64,000 nucleotides of DNA, from NCBI RefSeq assembly GCF_030291075.1, contig NZ_CP127407.1:4306001-4370000 (forward strand), given 5' to 3'. The DNA is from Stenotrophomonas sp. 57. GTDB lineage: Bacteria > Pseudomonadota > Gammaproteobacteria > Xanthomonadales > Xanthomonadaceae. A model generated the notes under the pieces. It made no database searches. It saw only the letters and a list, made by a program, of their open reading frames with translations, and was not told the origin of the DNA. The position numbers were made by a program, and so were the translations under genes. Positions 17,024-24,909 of the stretch are shown piece by piece; position 1 is the stretch's first letter, and each line of letters begins with the position of its first letter.

Positions 17024-17989
17024 TCAGGCGCGATCACCAAAATACTCGCGGCACCACTGCACCACAGGCGGCAGGCCTTCTTCGATCGGGGTCACCGCAT
17101 CGAAGCCGAAAGCGTCATGTGCGCGGCGGGTATCGGCCATCGTGCGCACCATGTCGCCGGGCTGCATGGGCTTGTAGACCTTCTGCGCGGGGCGGCCGGC
17201 GGCCTGCTCGATCACGCTGATGAAGCGCTCCAGCTCCACCGGCGTATGGTTGCCGAGGTTGAACACCCGGTGCGGCACCGTACCGTCGGCCGGATGCGCG
17301 AGGGCGCCGAGGATACCGGAGACGATGTCGGAGACATGTGTGAAATCGCGCTGCATGCGGCCTTCGTTGAATACGTCGATCGGCCGACCGGCCAGCACCG
17401 CGCGCGAGAACAGCAGCGGTGCCATGTCCGGCCGGCCCCACGGGCCGTACACGGTGAAGAAGCGCAGGCCGGTGGCATGCAGGCCGTACAGCTGCGCGTA
17501 GGTATAAGCCATCAGCTCGTTGGCGGCCTTGGTCGCCGCGTACAGCGAGCGCGGCTGGTCCACGCGCTGGTCCTCGGAGAACGGCGGCGTGGCCGAATCA
17601 CCGTAGACCGAACTGCTGGAGGCATACACCAGGTGCTGCACGCCACGGTGGCGGCACAGCTCGAGCATGTTGACGAAGCCGACCAGGTTGCTGTCGACGT
17701 AGGCGTGCGGGTTTTCCAGCGAATAGCGCACGCCGGCCTGCGCGGCCAGATGGATCACGGCGGTCGGCTGCACCTCGTCGAACAGCGCGGCCAGGCCATC
17801 GCGATCGGTCAGGTCCAGTGTGCGCAGGTCCAGCGTCGGGCACAGCGCAGCCACGCGATCATGCTTGATCTGCGGGTCGTAGTAGTCGTTGAAGTTGTCC
17901 AGCCCGACCACGGCCTGGCCCGCCTCCAGCAGCGCGCGGGCGGTATAGGCACCGATGAAGCCGGCAGCGCCGGTGAGCAGGATGGTCAT
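17024..17989 (-). CDS. NAD-dependent sugar-nucleotide epimerase (UDP-glucuronate 4-epimerase-like)
   Basis: A 321-aa extended short-chain dehydrogenase/reductase. The N-terminal Rossmann motif is TGAAGFIG. The catalytic pair is Tyr-x3-Lys in SLYAATKAANE, with the SSSSVYG serine motif before it. GLRFFTVYGPWGRPDMA and the DNFNDYYD segment are characteristic of UDP-glucuronate 4-epimerases (LpsL/CapI-like). It would supply UDP-galacturonate or a related sugar for envelope polysaccharide, consistent with the GT2 and LAB_N genes downstream. The precise substrate is inferred. Confidence 0.85.
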   Translation of the reverse strand: MTILLTGAAGFIGAYTARALLEAGQAVVGLDNFNDYYDPQIKHDRVAALCPTLDLRTLDLTDRDGLAALFDEVQPTAVIHLAAQAGVRYSLENPHAYVDSNLVGFVNMLELCRHRGVQHLVYASSSSVYGDSATPPFSEDQRVDQPRSLYAATKAANELMAYTYAQLYGLHATGLRFFTVYGPWGRPDMAPLLFSRAVLAGRPIDVFNEGRMQRDFTHVSDIVSGILGALAHPADGTVPHRVFNLGNHTPVELERFISVIEQAAGRPAQKVYKPMQPGDMVRTMADTRRAHDAFGFDAVTPIEEGLPPVVQWCREYFGDRA

Positions 17990-18040
17990 TGCAGTTGCCT
18001 GGAAATCAATGAGTACAGGTGCAGAGGATACGCTGCGGGC

Positions 18041-18772
18041 TCAGAACAGCCCGAAACGCTTCTTGGCCACATTGGCGCGGCCGGGTTCGATCACGTCCTG
18101 GATCTTCTTCGCATCGAAGCGGTCGAGCAGCGCCTCGGCGCCCTTCTTCAGCTTCAGATCCATCTCTTCCGGATACAGCGGAACCAGGGTCATGAAGCTG
18201 ATGGTCCTGCCGTCGTCCAGTTCCAGCGTGGCGAATTCTTCCGGGGCAGTCACCGGTGGCAGCACGATGGCACCGTCGAAGCCCACCCCCGGCGCGTAGG
18301 GCTCGCTGGGATGGCCGTTGGGAATGGTGTGGCCGAAGCCCAGCCAGGTGTCGTACTCGTGTGGCAAACGCGCCATGCCCTTCAGCAGGCGCACCGGCCA
18401 GTAATTGCGCTCGTCCTCGAAGGCGTCCTGGGACATCGGCCAGTCGGCCGGCAGGGTCACCATCAGTTCCATGTAGCGCGGCACGTCCGCGTCCACCTCG
18501 GCGGGCACGGCCATCGGCAGATCGCTCATGCCGGAGGTCACCAGCCGCAGGTACGGGAACTGGTCGGTGGCCGGCACCACGTGCACGTCGATGTGCACCA
18601 GGTCGGAGATGATCTCGTGGAAGACGCCGGATACCGGGCCCAGGTGGCGCTCAATGTGCGCGCCGATCGCCTCGATGTGTTCTTCACCCTGCGGCGGGGT
18701 GAAGTCCTTCTGGCGGCTGTGGACCAGGATCGGGCTGCCGCCCGGGCTGACGTCGTCGAATGCGTTGCTCAT
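18041..18772 (-). CDS. Suppressor-of-fused (SUFU) domain protein
   Basis: 243 aa from ATG 18772 (MSNAFDDVSPGGSPILVHSR); the open frame extends to 18820 without a better start. The region HIEAIGAHIERHLGPVSGVFHEIISDLVHIDVHVVPATDQFPYLRLVTSGMSDLPM matches the SUFU domain best known from the Hedgehog pathway but widespread in bacteria, where its role is unknown; some members are linked to toxin immunity. The C-terminus contains an 'FMTLVPLYPEEMDLKLKKG' stretch typical of bacterial members. No toxin gene is adjacent. Likely cytoplasmic. Confidence 0.82.
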   Translation of the reverse strand: MSNAFDDVSPGGSPILVHSRQKDFTPPQGEEHIEAIGAHIERHLGPVSGVFHEIISDLVHIDVHVVPATDQFPYLRLVTSGMSDLPMAVPAEVDADVPRYMELMVTLPADWPMSQDAFEDERNYWPVRLLKGMARLPHEYDTWLGFGHTIPNGHPSEPYAPGVGFDGAIVLPPVTAPEEFATLELDDGRTISFMTLVPLYPEEMDLKLKKGAEALLDRFDAKKIQDVIEPGRANVAKKRFGLF

Positions 18773-18898
18773 GTCCTGCTCCCTGGATGAGGCCACGGGC
18801 CGGAAGGCAGTACATCCCACGGCGCGCGCGGCGGTACGTTCCCTGTCATTCGCGGGACACGGCAGGAACGGGCCGCGCCCCCTGTCACTGCGCCGGGC

Positions 18899-19822
18899 TC
18901 AGCCCTGGCGCGTACGCAGCTTTTCCAGCACGCCGTCCAGGGTATCCAGGTCGGTGTAGTGGATGATCAGCTTGCCCTTGCCGCCACGGCCGTGATTGAT
19001 CGCCACCTTGGCGCCGAGCGCTTCGGACAGCTCGGTTTCCAGCGAGGCGATGTCGGCCTGCTGCACCTTCGGGGTGGCCACCGGGCGATTGCTCGGCACC
19101 TTGCCTGCGGCAAAGGCCTGCGCACGGCGCTCGACCTCGCGCACCGACCAGCCTTCATCGGCTGCTTCCTGGGCCAGCTTGCCCGCCAGCTCCGGGGCCA
19201 GGGTCAGCAGCGCGCGGGCGTGGCCCATTTCCAGGCGGCGGGTTTCCAGCAGCAGGCGGATCGCCACCGGCAGCTCCAACAGGCGCAGCAGGTTGGACAC
19301 CGCCGCGCGCGAGCGGCCGACGGCCTCGGCGGCCTCGGCATGGGTCAGGGTGAATTCGCTGATCAGGCGCTGCAGCGCCTCGGCTTCTTCCAGCGGGTTG
19401 AGGTCTTCGCGCTGGATGTTCTCGATCAGCGCCATCGCGATGACGGTGCGGTCTTCCAGCTCGCGCACCACCACCGGCACCTCGTCCAGGCCGGCCAGCT
19501 GCGATGCGCGCCAGCGGCGCTCACCGGCGACGATTTCGTAGTTGCCGGCGGGCAGCTGGCGCACCAGGATCGGCTGGATCACGCCCTGCGACTTGATCGA
19601 GTCGGCCAGCTCGGACAGCTTGCCCTCGTCCATCTCGCGGCGCGGCTGGTACTTGCCCGGCTGCAACTGGCCCACGGCCAGCTTGCGCAGCACTTCACCC
19701 GGCAGCGGCTCGATCACCGCGGTGGTGGCCTGCACCTGGCTTACCGCTCCCTTCGGGCCCAGCAGCGCGTCCAGGCCACGGCCGAGGCCCCGCTTCTTGG
19801 CTGCCGGCTTGGTGCTGGTCAT
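18899..19822 (-). CDS. parB: Chromosome partitioning protein ParB
   Basis: A 307-aa protein. It begins with the basic AAKKRGLGRGLDALLG segment of chromosomal ParB/Spo0J. It then has the ParB nuclease-like/CTPase domain with GKYQPRREMDEGKL, GERRWRASQLAG and IENIQREDLNPLEEA, a helix-turn-helix (THAEAAEAVGRSRAAVSNLLRLLEL) and a C-terminal dimerisation domain (GRGGKGKLIIHYTDLDTLDGVLEKL). It binds parS sites and spreads as a CTP-dependent clamp to segregate the origin. Start and parA stop overlap (TGATG type). Confidence 0.95.
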   Translation of the reverse strand: MTSTKPAAKKRGLGRGLDALLGPKGAVSQVQATTAVIEPLPGEVLRKLAVGQLQPGKYQPRREMDEGKLSELADSIKSQGVIQPILVRQLPAGNYEIVAGERRWRASQLAGLDEVPVVVRELEDRTVIAMALIENIQREDLNPLEEAEALQRLISEFTLTHAEAAEAVGRSRAAVSNLLRLLELPVAIRLLLETRRLEMGHARALLTLAPELAGKLAQEAADEGWSVREVERRAQAFAAGKVPSNRPVATPKVQQADIASLETELSEALGAKVAINHGRGGKGKLIIHYTDLDTLDGVLEKLRTRQG

Positions 19823-20619
19823 CAGACGGTCTCCACGGCCTTGGCGGCCTTGTTGCGTTCGTTGTTGCGGCGGATGATCTCGCCGGCCAGGCCCAGGTAG
19901 GCCACGCCACCGCGCGAGGCGCGGTCGTAGCCGACGATGCTCTGGCCATGGCTGGGCGCCTCGGCCAGGCGCACGTTGCGCGGCACGATGGTGCGGAACA
20001 CGCGATCACCGAAGTGTTCGGTGAGCTCGGCCGAGACCGCGTTGGCCAGGTTGTTGCGCACGTCGAACATGGTGCGCAGCACGCCTTCGATCTCCAGCGC
20101 CGGGTTCAGGCTGGTGCGCAGCGCTTCGATGGTTTCCACCAGCGCGCTCAGGCCTTCCAGCGCGTAGTACTCGCACTGCATCGGCACGATCACCGAGTCG
20201 GCGGCGGCCAGCGCATTGAGCGTCAGCAGCGACAGTGCCGGCGGGCAGTCGATCAGGATGTAGTCGTACTCGTCGCGGATCGGCGCCAGCGCGCGCTTCA
20301 GGCGCTGCTCGCGCTCGCTCTGGCCCATCAGCTGGATCTCGGCGGCGGTCAGGTCGATGTTGCCGGGAAGCAGGTCGTAGCCTTCGGCAGTCTGCACGCG
20401 CACATCGGCGGCGCTGTTCTCGCCCAGCAGCAGATCACAGGTGGAGGCGGCCAGCTCGCGCTTGTCCACGCCGCTGCCCATGGTCGCGTTGCCCTGCGAA
20501 TCAAGGTCGACCAGCAGCACGCGCTTGGGGGCGTTGGCCAGGGAAGCGGCCAGGTTGACGGCGGTCGTGGTCTTGCCGACGCCACCCTTCTGGTTGGCGA
20601 TGGCGATGATGCGGGCCAT
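19822..20619 (-). CDS. parA: Chromosome partitioning ATPase ParA
   Basis: 265 aa from ATG 20619 (MARIIAIANQKGGVGKTTTA). It carries the deviant Walker A KGGVGKTT, a VLLVDLDSQGNAT Walker A' and DYILIDCPPALSLLTLNAL Walker B region. It is a MinD/ParA ATPase that moves ParB-parS complexes along the nucleoid. The frame is open upstream to 20715, but the leader is not ParA-like. Order rsmG-parA-parB on the same strand is the conserved origin-proximal cluster. Confidence 0.95.
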   Translation of the reverse strand: MARIIAIANQKGGVGKTTTAVNLAASLANAPKRVLLVDLDSQGNATMGSGVDKRELAASTCDLLLGENSAADVRVQTAEGYDLLPGNIDLTAAEIQLMGQSEREQRLKRALAPIRDEYDYILIDCPPALSLLTLNALAAADSVIVPMQCEYYALEGLSALVETIEALRTSLNPALEIEGVLRTMFDVRNNLANAVSAELTEHFGDRVFRTIVPRNVRLAEAPSHGQSIVGYDRASRGGVAYLGLAGEIIRRNNERNKAAKAVETV

Positions 20620-20732
20620 GCAGGTGTGCCTCGTCGACGGATGGTTGGGACCGGTCATTATGCGTACAACCGGCCCCGGGCGGAAATCGTGAATCGCCAA
20701 CCTCTTGTTCCACAAGGGGCTGGCGATGGCAA

Positions 20733-21371
20733 TCAGGGGCCTATAACCGTGACCAGGTGGCGTTCGCCGGCCAGGCCGGGCACGCTCAGCGGGGTCACCT
20801 CGCGCACCTGCCAGCCCGCCGGCAGCTCCGCGATCTCCTCATGGGGATAGACGCCCTTCATGGCCAGCAGTACGCCACCCGGGCGCAGCAGGTGGCCGCC
20901 GACGCGGACGATGCCGGCCAGGGTGTCCATCGCGCGCGCGGTCAGCTGGTCGTAGCGGCCTGCCTCGTCCAGGGCCTCGGCGCGCGATTCAGCCACGCGG
21001 GCATTGCCCAGGCCCAGCTGGCGCACGGCCTCGCGCATGAAGCGCGCCTTCTTGCCGTTGCTCTCCACCAGGGTGACCTGCAGGCCCGGGCAGGCGATCG
21101 CCAGCGGGATGCCGGGCAGGCCGGGGCCCGTGCCGAGGTCGGCCAGGCTGCCATCGGCCACGAACGGCTGCATCGCCAGCGAATCGAGCAGGTGGCGGGT
21201 GACCATCTCCTGCGGGTCGCGGATGGCGGTGAGGTTGTAGGTGCCGTTCCAGCGGTGCAGCAGGGCCAGGTAGCGCAGCAGCGGCGGCGCCAGCGCGGCG
21301 TCCAGGCCCATGCTGGCCAGGCCCTGTTCCAGCGTGGCGGCCACGCTGGCGGGAAGTGGGTGTTCGCTCAT
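20733..21371 (-). CDS. rsmG: 16S rRNA (guanine527-N7)-methyltransferase
   Basis: A 212-aa class I SAM methyltransferase. Family landmarks are [33 protein letters not shown], the SAM loop [17 protein letters not shown] and [14 protein letters not shown]. It methylates G527 of 16S rRNA, and its loss gives low-level streptomycin resistance. It lies about 110 bp upstream of parA on the same strand. The usual companion mnmG (gidA) is not adjacent here. Confidence 0.95.
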   Translation of the reverse strand: MSEHPLPASVAATLEQGLASMGLDAALAPPLLRYLALLHRWNGTYNLTAIRDPQEMVTRHLLDSLAMQPFVADGSLADLGTGPGLPGIPLAIACPGLQVTLVESNGKKARFMREAVRQLGLGNARVAESRAEALDEAGRYDQLTARAMDTLAGIVRVGGHLLRPGGVLLAMKGVYPHEEIAELPAGWQVREVTPLSVPGLAGERHLVTVIGP

Positions 21372-21410
21372 GCCGGCATTATCGCCGGTTTTGCACGCTG
21401 ATTCCCCGCT

Positions 21411-22010
21411 TCAGTGCGGATACCAGGCCAATGCAGCACGGAACTGCCCGGTGGCCTGCCATTCGTGCAGGTGCCAGCGCGCGGCCTCGCCCAGTTCCGG
21501 GTCGCACCAGCGCAGATGCAGGGCGCCATCCGCCCCCCGCGCCAGCTGCAGGCGGTGCAGGCCGAACGAGATGCCCTGCCCGTGTGCCTTCAGGATGGCT
21601 TCCTTGACGCACCACACGCGGAAGAACCAGTGCTCGCGGTCGGCCTCGTCCAGGCTTTCCAGCCAGGCCACCTCGGCGGGGTGGAAGAAGCGCTGCACGA
21701 TCTCCAGCAGGCGCGGCCGCGGTCGCAGCAATTCCAGGTCCACGCCCAACCGCACGCCTTCGCCCAGCGCCACCAGCAGCACCTCGCCGCTGTGGCTCCA
21801 GCCGGTGCCGTAGTGGGCCAGCGTACCGCTCAGCTCCGGCCGGCCCTTGTCGTCGCGGACCAGCGGCAGCGTCTCCGGATCGGTGCCCAGTGCCTGTGCC
21901 AGTACCTGCCGTGCCTGCGGTTCGCCGCGATGGCCGGGCACGTGCGGGCGCCGCCAGACCGTCACCGGGCCGAAGCGCCACGGGCCGTCGAGGGTGGCTG
22001 GCAGGCTCAT
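21411..22010 (-). CDS. 4'-phosphopantetheinyl transferase superfamily protein
   Basis: 199 aa from ATG 22010 (MSLPATLDGPWRFGP). Diagnostic elements are VRDDKGRPELSG, FNxSHS-like TGWSHSGEVLLVAL, LGVDLELLRPR (magnesium-binding Asp/Glu) and FFRVWCVKEAILKAHGQG (WxxKEA, here WCVKEA). These are the Sfp/AcpT-type motifs for transfer of phosphopantetheine from CoA to carrier proteins. The usual substrate could be fatty-acid ACP, or a nonribosomal peptide or polyketide carrier elsewhere in the genome. It is divergent from the GlsB-like gene. Confidence 0.88.
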   Translation of the reverse strand: MSLPATLDGPWRFGPVTVWRRPHVPGHRGEPQARQVLAQALGTDPETLPLVRDDKGRPELSGTLAHYGTGWSHSGEVLLVALGEGVRLGVDLELLRPRPRLLEIVQRFFHPAEVAWLESLDEADREHWFFRVWCVKEAILKAHGQGISFGLHRLQLARGADGALHLRWCDPELGEAARWHLHEWQATGQFRAALAWYPH

Positions 22011-22094
22011 CCGCAAGCCCCCATCACGCAATTGCACGACGGGTTCACGGCCGTGCGCGTCAACTGGTCACAGTTTTCCACCGGAGGTTCGATC

Positions 22095-22346
22095 ATGGGC
22101 ATCATCATCTGGCTGATCGTCGGCGGCATCGTAGGCTGGCTGGCCAGCATCATCATGAGGCGCGACGCCCAGCAGGGCATCATCCTGAACATCGTGGTCG
22201 GCATCGTCGGCGCGCTGATTTCCGGCTGGCTGTTCGGCGGCGGCATCAACGAAGCGATCACCCTCCGCACCTTCCTGTTCTCGCTGATCGGTGCGGTGAT
22301 CCTGCTGGCGATCGTCAACCTGTTCACCCGCAAGAGCATACGGTGA
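22095..22346 (+). CDS. GlsB/YeaQ/YmgE family stress-response membrane protein
   Basis: An 83-aa protein starting MGIIIWLIVGGIVGWLASII after a GGAGG ribosome-binding site. Three hydrophobic helices, with the GxxxGWLA and GIVGALISGWLF glycine-rich patterns, define the transglycosylase-associated (Tag/GlsB/YeaQ) family. They are small inner-membrane proteins often induced by stress. Their molecular role is not established. The gene is convergent with xthA, and a hairpin lies between the two. Confidence 0.9.
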   Translation: MGIIIWLIVGGIVGWLASIIMRRDAQQGIILNIVVGIVGALISGWLFGGGINEAITLRTFLFSLIGAVILLAIVNLFTRKSIR

Positions 22347-22389
22347 CCTGAGGGTCGCGCCGACCGCTGGCCGGCAGTCCTTCCAGAAC

Positions 22390-22411
22390 GGGCCCGGCAA
22401 TCGCCGGGCCC
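22390..22411. terminator. Hairpin between convergent glsB-like gene and xthA
   Basis: GGGCCCGGC-AATC-GCCGGGCCC is a perfect 9-bp stem flanked by AAC on the left and CGTTCGTT on the right. It can act in both directions between the two convergent genes. The T-tract is weak on either strand, so efficiency as an intrinsic terminator is uncertain. Confidence 0.6.
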
Positions 22412-22418
22412 CGTTCGT

Positions 22419-23186
22419 TCAGCCCAGCTGCACCCACGCCGGCGCATGGTCGCTCGGACGTTCCCAGGTGCGCGGCTCGCGGTCGATGCCCGAGGCCGCC
22501 GCACTGGCCTTCAGTGCGTCGGAGACCAGCGTCAGGTCGATGCGCAGGCCCAGGTTGCGGCGGAAGCCGGCCGCGCGGTAATCCCACCAGCTGAACACCC
22601 CGGCCTCGTCGTTGTGCAGGCGGAAACCATCGTGCAGGCCCAGCTGCAGCAGCTTGTTGAGTGCGCCGCGCTCGGCGGTGGAGGTGAGGATGTGGTTTTC
22701 GTTCCACACCTCCGGGTCGTGCACATCGCGCGCGTCCGGGGCGATGTTGAAGTCGCCCATCACGATCAGCTTCGGGTGCCGCTGCAGTTCTTCGGCGATC
22801 CATGCATGCACCGCCTCGAGCCAGCGCAGCTTGTAGTCGTACTTGTCGGTGCCGATGTCCTGGCCGTTGACCACGTACAGGTTGATTACCCGCAGGTCGC
22901 CGAAGGTACCGGCGATGACGCGCTTCTGCTCGTCCTCGAAGCCGGGAATGCCGATCTGCACGTCCTGTGCCGGCTCACGCGACAGCAGCGCCACGCCGTT
23001 GTACGTCTTTTGGCCGGCGAACACGCTGCGGTAGCCGGCTTCGGCCAATGCCGAATCGGGGAACTTGTGGTCCTCCAGCTTGGTTTCCTGGATACCGACG
23101 ATGTCCGGACCGAAGTCCTTGAGCCACTGCTGCACGTGCGGCAGGCGGACATTGAGCGAATTGACGTTCCACGAGGCGATTTTCAT
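22419..23186 (-). CDS. xthA: Exodeoxyribonuclease III (AP endonuclease)
   Basis: A 255-aa protein of the exonuclease-endonuclease-phosphatase fold. It begins MKIASWNVNSLNVRLPHVQQWL, then QETKLED (metal-binding Glu), YVVNGQDIGTDKYDYKLRW, the MGDFNIAPDARDVHD catalytic Asp/Asn block and the C-terminal PSDHAPAWVQL with the catalytic His. It cleaves abasic sites and degrades duplex DNA from 3' ends in base-excision repair. Length matches XthA-family enzymes closely. Confidence 0.93.
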   Translation of the reverse strand: MKIASWNVNSLNVRLPHVQQWLKDFGPDIVGIQETKLEDHKFPDSALAEAGYRSVFAGQKTYNGVALLSREPAQDVQIGIPGFEDEQKRVIAGTFGDLRVINLYVVNGQDIGTDKYDYKLRWLEAVHAWIAEELQRHPKLIVMGDFNIAPDARDVHDPEVWNENHILTSTAERGALNKLLQLGLHDGFRLHNDEAGVFSWWDYRAAGFRRNLGLRIDLTLVSDALKASAAASGIDREPRTWERPSDHAPAWVQLG

Positions 23187-23221
23187 GGGGGCATTCTACC
23201 CGGGTGGGCCTGGGTTGCCTT

Positions 23222-23276
23222 GTAGAGCCGAGCCCACGCTCGGCTGCCTGTACTCTACAGAGTCACGCCATGCGTG
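23222..23276. repeat. Solo SMAG hairpin and adjoining palindrome
   Basis: GTAGAGCCGAGCCCACGCTCGGCT is a single SMAG arm, followed 15 bp later by CTACAGAGTCACGCCATGCGTGGCT, a different palindrome whose core (ACGCCATGCGTGGCT) recurs at 43259-43282. It lies between xthA and the aldehyde dehydrogenase gene. Confidence 0.6.
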
Positions 23277-23279
23277 GCT

Positions 23280-24689
23280 TCACCGAACCATCAGCTTCAA
23301 CAACCCCGCAATCTTCGTATACGGCGGCCGCAGCCGGTCGCTGGCCGCCCAGCGCGACTGCCACAACACCGGCAACCGCTTGCTCATGGCATCGAACCCG
23401 GCGCGCCCGTGGTACGCGCCCATGCCACTCGCCCCCACCCCGCCAAACGGCAGGCCGTCGGCGGCGAAGTGCAGCAGCGTGTCGTTCACCGTCACCCCGC
23501 CCGCCACGACCTGGCCGAGGATGCGCTCCACCGTGGCCGTGTCATGGCTGAAGGGATACAGCGCCAGCGGCCGGTCGCGCGACAGCACATCGGCCAGCGC
23601 CGCCTGCAGATCGGGGTAGGCGCGCACCGGCAGGATCGGTCCGAAGATCTCCTCGCGCATCAGGTCCAGGTCATCCGGCGGGTCCAGCACCACGGTCGGC
23701 ACCAGCAGGCGCTCGCGGTCGGCGCGCGCCTCTTCCACCTGCGCCAGCGGAATGACCGGCACGCCGTGTTCGCGCGCCTGCGCCAGATAGCCCTGCAGGC
23801 GCTGGTACTGGCCGTCGTTGATGATGCGCGTGTAGTCATCGGCATCACTGAAATCGCCGTAGCGCTCGCGCACCTGCTGCTGCAGCGCCTGCACGAACTC
23901 GCGCTGGCGCGCGGTGTCGATCAGCACATAGTCCGGCGCAATGCAGGTCTGCCCGGCGTTGAACCACTTGCCGGTGGCCAGCCGCGCGGCGGCTTTGTCC
24001 AGCGGGAAGTCACGGCAGACGATGGCAGGCGACTTGCCGCCCAGTTCCAGCGTGACCGGCACCAGATGCTCGGCGGCCGCTGCCATCACCTTGCGGCCCA
24101 CGGCCGTCGAGCCGGTGAACAGCAGATGGTCCAGCGGCAGCGACGACACCGCTGCGGCCACGTCCGCGCCACCCTGCACCACCGCCACTCGATCCGGCGG
24201 GAACACGCTGGCCAGCAGGTCGGCCAGGAACGCGCTGGCGCGCGGCGTGTGTTCCGAAGGCTTCAGCAGCACGTGGTTGCCGGCGGCGATGGCGGTGGCC
24301 AGTGGCACCAGTGCCAGCGTGACCGGGTAGTTCCAGGGCGAGATCACCCCGACCACGCCCAACGGCGTCGGCCGCAGCTGCGCGCGCGCCGGCCACAGCT
24401 TCCAGCCGGACGATGCGCGCTGCGGCTTCGACCAGCGCCGCAGGTGGCGGCGCAGGTGGTCGATGGCCGACAGCACGCTCATGCCATCGGCCAGCTTCGA
24501 TTCAACGTGGGCGCGATGCCCGAAGTCCTCGGCGATGGCCTGCGCCATTTCGTCCAGGCGTGGCTTCAGCCCCTCGCGCAGGCGGCGCAGGTCGGCCTCA
24601 CGCTGGTCGAGCGTGGGGCGCTGCGACTGCCAGGCGCTGCGCAGGGCGTGCAGGAGGGCAGGAAGGTCGGCTGGGGCGGTTGTGGTCAT
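23280..24689 (-). CDS. calB: Coniferyl aldehyde dehydrogenase family protein
   Basis: 469 aa from ATG 24689 (MTTTAPADLPALLHALRSAW); upstream frame runs into repeats. It is an aldehyde dehydrogenase: cofactor region GVVGVISPWNYPVTLALVPLATAIAAGN, general-base Glu in VTLELGGKSPAIV and catalytic Cys in NAGQTCIAPDYVL. The short length, lack of the N-terminal arm, and the FGVGASGMGAYHGRAGFDAMSKR-like C-terminus indicate the CalB/ALDH3-like group that oxidises coniferyl and other aromatic or fatty aldehydes using NAD(P)+. Substrate is not provable from sequence. Confidence 0.85.
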   Translation of the reverse strand: MTTTAPADLPALLHALRSAWQSQRPTLDQREADLRRLREGLKPRLDEMAQAIAEDFGHRAHVESKLADGMSVLSAIDHLRRHLRRWSKPQRASSGWKLWPARAQLRPTPLGVVGVISPWNYPVTLALVPLATAIAAGNHVLLKPSEHTPRASAFLADLLASVFPPDRVAVVQGGADVAAAVSSLPLDHLLFTGSTAVGRKVMAAAAEHLVPVTLELGGKSPAIVCRDFPLDKAAARLATGKWFNAGQTCIAPDYVLIDTARQREFVQALQQQVRERYGDFSDADDYTRIINDGQYQRLQGYLAQAREHGVPVIPLAQVEEARADRERLLVPTVVLDPPDDLDLMREEIFGPILPVRAYPDLQAALADVLSRDRPLALYPFSHDTATVERILGQVVAGGVTVNDTLLHFAADGLPFGGVGASGMGAYHGRAGFDAMSKRLPVLWQSRWAASDRLRPPYTKIAGLLKLMVR

Positions 24690-24726
24690 GGACCGACTAT
24701 ACGGGGGGGGGCCGAGCCATGTAACG

Positions 24727-24827
24727 GTAGAGCCGACTGGGTAGAGTCGACTGTCAGTCGACTGCCCTTTGCGGGACATCTGGAAACCCCGCGCTGCGCG
24801 CGATAGTCGACTGACAGTCGACTCTAC
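24727..24827. repeat. SMAG pair with a truncated extra SMAG start
   Basis: A truncated unit GTAGAGCCGACTG is followed immediately by a full pair: GTAGAGTCGACTGTCAGTCGACT at 24741 and AGTCGACTGACAGTCGACTCTAC ending at 24827. The broken unit suggests one SMAG landed in or next to another. Lies upstream of the aldehyde dehydrogenase gene and downstream of the MHS transporter terminator. Confidence 0.75.
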
Positions 24828-24856
24828 CCCGCCTCAATTCCCCCATTCCCTCGAAC

Positions 24857-24890
24857 AGAAAGGCCGCGGTCTGCACCGCGGCCTTTCCTT
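24857..24890 (-). terminator. Intrinsic terminator of the dcaP-MHS transporter genes
   Basis: Read on the minus strand: GGAAAGGCCGCGGTG-CAGAC-CGCGGCCTTTCT. The stem is GGCCGCGGT/ACCGCGGCC with an A/T flank on both sides. It lies about 20 bp after the transporter stop codon. The flanks allow weak activity in the other direction too. Confidence 0.75.
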
Positions 24891-24909
24891 CATCCGGTGA
24901 ACATCATTC

